64,000 nt of DNA, taken from the NCBI RefSeq assembly GCF_002368415.1, contig NZ_AP018290.1, positions 2,235,470 to 2,299,469 of the forward strand. Reading direction: 5' to 3'. A program made the position numbers and the translations under genes. The notes below the pieces were generated by a model that made no database searches, was not told the origin of the DNA, and was given only the letters and a program-made list of their open reading frames with translations. Below are positions 62,065 through 64,000 of this stretch, piece after piece. How positions within the stretch are numbered: position 1 is the stretch's first letter; the number at the start of each line of letters is the position of its first letter. This stretch comes from Calothrix sp. NIES-4105 (GTDB lineage Bacteria > Cyanobacteriota > Cyanobacteriia > Cyanobacteriales > Nostocaceae).

Positions 62065-62637
62065 ATGAATACAAATGTTTTAGCTTACCTTTTAATTGCT
62101 TGTTACTTCGTTATTGAGCGTTTGTTAAGGAAAGGAGAGCAAGCTCTTAGTTTACAGCCCGGTCAATCAGACCGTGGAAGTTCACGTTTAATTTGGGCTA
62201 CTGGGTTATTTAATCTTTTTATAATACTTATTGCTCCTGTTCTCAATTTCTATCGTATTGGGAACTGGGAAAATAATTACTTAAGTTGGTTTGGGCTAGC
62301 TTTGATGATAATTGGTCTTATAATCAGGTTCTGGGCTGCCAAAACACTCGGTAAGCTTTATACACGAACATTGCAAATTCTAGAAGACCATCACATGGTT
62401 AATCAAGGTCTTTATAGTATCATCCGACATCCTGGCTACTTGGGCACATTTATTATGGATATAGGAGCAGGGTTTGCTGTCAGCAATTGGTTTGTGCTTA
62501 TAATCATTTTGCTGACAGGATTAACCGTGCGAGTTTATCGAGTAAAGGTAGAAGAGGAGATGCTAGAAGCTTCGCTTGGAGAACAATACAAAACATACTG
62601 CGAAACAACTTGGCGGTTGATTCCATTTATTTATTAA
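62065..62637 (+). CDS. ICMT/PEMT-like membrane methyltransferase
   Basis: The ATG at 62065 (MNTNVLAYLL) is preferred over a TTG at 62044. 190 residues with about five membrane helices. The C-terminal signature is GLYSIIRHPGYLGTFIM, then EEEMLEASLGEQYKTYCETT, as in the isoprenylcysteine carboxyl methyltransferase and phospholipid methyltransferase families. The substrate in cyanobacteria is unknown, as prenylated CaaX proteins are not expected. Confidence 0.87.
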   Translation: MNTNVLAYLLIACYFVIERLLRKGEQALSLQPGQSDRGSSRLIWATGLFNLFIILIAPVLNFYRIGNWENNYLSWFGLALMIIGLIIRFWAAKTLGKLYTRTLQILEDHHMVNQGLYSIIRHPGYLGTFIMDIGAGFAVSNWFVLIIILLTGLTVRVYRVKVEEEMLEASLGEQYKTYCETTWRLIPFIY

Positions 62638-62700
62638 CCTAAGTTGTAGTTACTAACTTAAGGGCGTTAGGTCATAGGGCACAACCTTCTCCTGTTGATC

Positions 62701-63114
62701 TCAATCATTGCGAGCAACTAACACATGAACAGGTTCTGTTGCGCTCAGGTTCCGGGGTTGATGAGGAACACCAGGAGGAGTAAAAATGAAATCCCCAGCT
62801 TCACACACTCGGCATTGCCTGAGTCCCTCCCCATAAAGGATTTCGACTCTACCATTAAGCAGATAAATTGCTGTTTCATGCTCTGGATGATACTGTGGTT
62901 CGGCAATTCCACCAGGGGGAATAATCGTTAGATACATTGCAATTCCCTTGGCACCTGTTGTAGCACAAATACCAACAAAATTGGTTAAGTGTGGTTTTGA
63001 GAGCGTTTCTGGATCAGGACAGACAATTATTAGCTCGCTTGGCTTTTGAGCAAATTGCCCATAGGAATCAGGATGATTGGATACTATTTTTTCTGTCATG
63101 ATGGATTGCTGCAT
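62701..63114 (-). CDS. Cupin-domain protein
   Basis: 137 residues, one cupin barrel. Motif 1 is PPGGIAEPQYHPEHETAIYLLNG region (His and Glu ligands in HPEHE), motif 2 GDFIFTPPGVPHQPRN. Probably metal-binding. Met6 is an alternative start. The enzymatic or sensory role is not predictable. It stands alone on the minus strand. Confidence 0.88.
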   Translation of the reverse strand: MQQSIMTEKIVSNHPDSYGQFAQKPSELIIVCPDPETLSKPHLTNFVGICATTGAKGIAMYLTIIPPGGIAEPQYHPEHETAIYLLNGRVEILYGEGLRQCRVCEAGDFIFTPPGVPHQPRNLSATEPVHVLVARND

Positions 63115-63460
63115 GTAATAGTGATTTATTTGCTTTTCCTCCTTTCTTAATAGACGTGCGAAAAAATCAACTTATGCATTCTTTTTAATCGACAGGCACC
63201 ACTTCACCCACTATTAACCAGCAAGTTCCAATTCGCTACGAAAGTTGGCACAGTGCAACAGATGGGAGAAAATAGTACATCAGTTGTAGTAATAAAAGAA
63301 TTTATAAAGGTTCTAGCGGATAAGCAGGAAATTTCTAGAGAAAAAGTTAAGGGCGCATGAGGTGCAATTTTCGCGCTTATAAAACTTTAGCTAACGGGCG
63401 CCTCCAATAACTCAAGAATAAAACGCTTAAATCTGGTGTTATTGCTTCGTACCCGCACAA
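63115..63460. other. Intergenic region with a short unassigned frame
   Basis: 346 nt. A plus-strand frame 63253-63360 reads VQQMGENSTSVVVIKEFIKV from a GTG and ends at KGA. It has no homologue I recognise and may be a gene remnant. A GGCGCC lies at about 63400. Nothing else seen. Confidence 0.3.
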
Positions 63461-63847
63461 TTACACTTCAATTTTGTAATTGAGTTGATGCTCATCTCCA
63501 GGCAAGCCTCGAAAACCCCAATTGTGCTTAGGGTTTTCAAAAATCGTTATTTCTAAATCTTGTGTTGAAATTCCAAGTGGCTGTACTCGCTCAAATAATA
63601 AACGAATTAATTGCTTTTTTGCTTCGATGCTGCGACCCTCAATCATACTAATTTCAATGATGGTGTATCGCTCTGTGCGTCTTATTGGGTAAAAAAAATC
63701 TGAAGGGTCGAGGGGAAAAAATCGATGCGCGCGTTTATCGGGTGGGTATTGAAGTGCTTCCGTTACACACGAATTGACGATATCAGAAAGTGTTGGTTTG
63801 ATTAGGTCTAGATGTTCTTTTAGTCCGTATATTTTAACTTGCACCAT
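63461..63847 (-). CDS. Tautomerase-family protein
   Basis: 128 residues. The protein starts MVQVKIYGLK (no catalytic Pro2 in the usual position after Met). It has an acidic-helix/strand body (RYTIIEISMIEGRSIEAKK) and a C-terminal HNWGFRGLPGDE, as in the longer tautomerase-like family. Lacking Pro1, classical tautomerase chemistry is doubtful. It stands alone. Confidence 0.8.
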   Translation of the reverse strand: MVQVKIYGLKEHLDLIKPTLSDIVNSCVTEALQYPPDKRAHRFFPLDPSDFFYPIRRTERYTIIEISMIEGRSIEAKKQLIRLLFERVQPLGISTQDLEITIFENPKHNWGFRGLPGDEHQLNYKIEV

Positions 63848-63884
63848 GATTGTATGTGTTTGGGAAGACGCTTATAAGAAGGTA

Positions 63885-63939
63885 GCACAGGCGAGACGCC
63901 TGTGCCACAAGAACAAGAACAAGAACAAGAACAAGAAGC
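63885..63939. repeat. R3 palindrome followed by hexamer tandem repeat
   Basis: R3 unit AGCACAGGCGAGACGCCTGTG (63885-63905), then about five copies of ACAAGA/AAGAAC at 63908-63939. Simple-sequence expansion; not coding. Confidence 0.8.
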
Positions 63940-64000
63940 TTTTAGCGGACTTGTTTGAGGTTATCGGCTTGATTTGTGAACATGTCGGTAATTAAATTAA

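Noticed and set aside
63908-63939. Possible CRISPR-like array
   Set aside because: A simple hexamer tandem repeat with no spacers and no cas genes nearby.

Overview
The window reads as chromosomal DNA of a filamentous, probably heterocystous (Nostocales-type), cyanobacterium. Support comes from many cyanobacterial families (DUF1822, DUF928, DUF3598, DUF3288, YlqD, Uma2, CHAT/CHASE2 proteins, two-partner-secretion exoproteins), a plastid-like pyruvate dehydrogenase E2, a split UPF0016 manganese-exporter pair, an AT-rich base composition, and many dispersed palindromic repeats. The genus cannot be named from sequence alone. The palindrome GGCGCC occurs about 100 times by eye, while the usual cyanobacterial HIP1 octamer GCGATCGC was noticed only twice.

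Layout. 1-650: two half-size UPF0016 membrane proteins. 775-5974: a membrane protein, then a minus-strand gene string (formamidase-like, TauE-like, BMP binding protein, P450). 6270-6950: a small gene with clear expression signals. 7042-25687: a retropepsin-like protein, two exoprotein/TPR-CHAT pairs diverging from 12247-12709, DUF928, CHAT-CHASE2, DUF1822 and a sigma-like protein. 26249-27964: ureG, ureF, ureE. 27990-34524: DUF3598, an FAD monooxygenase, a decayed tract (antitoxin stub, frameshifted acetyltransferase, degenerate TerB copy), an intact TerB-like gene and murF. 34757-48305: Uma2, clpC, DUF3288, CadD-like, MlaD/MlaF-like, a CrtISO-like oxidoreductase, Uma2, an Rpn-like protein, recQ and an acetyltransferase. 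48420-57002: two small membrane proteins, an acyl-ACP synthetase pseudogene, YlqD, pyruvate dehydrogenase E2, and a DUF4178/spermidine-synthase-like cluster. 57400-64000: toxin-antitoxin genes, a truncated Ro (TROVE) gene beside two tRNA-like RNAs, a decayed DUF2141 gene, Uma2, an ICMT-like protein, a cupin and a tautomerase.

How the genes fit together. The strongest candidate systems are two. The first is the 7.7-25.7 kb block: three caspase-like CHAT proteins (two with N-terminal export signals, one fused to a CHASE2 sensor) among two secreted exoproteins and a sigma-like regulator. This suggests an envelope sensing or proteolysis and surface-protein system; no TpsB transporter lies in the window. 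The second is the Ro fragment at 58088-58381, preceded on the same strand by two 124-125 nt RNAs with tRNA-like acceptor, D and T arms, the layout expected of a Ro/Y-RNA locus.

Several dispersed repeat families end exactly at gene 3' ends and supply stop codons or C-terminal residues to at least seven genes. The right-hand 7 kb (toxin-antitoxin and Ro region) and 30.2-33.0 kb are poor in GGCGCC and rich in broken genes, suggesting younger or relaxed DNA. No rRNA, CRISPR array or transposase was found.
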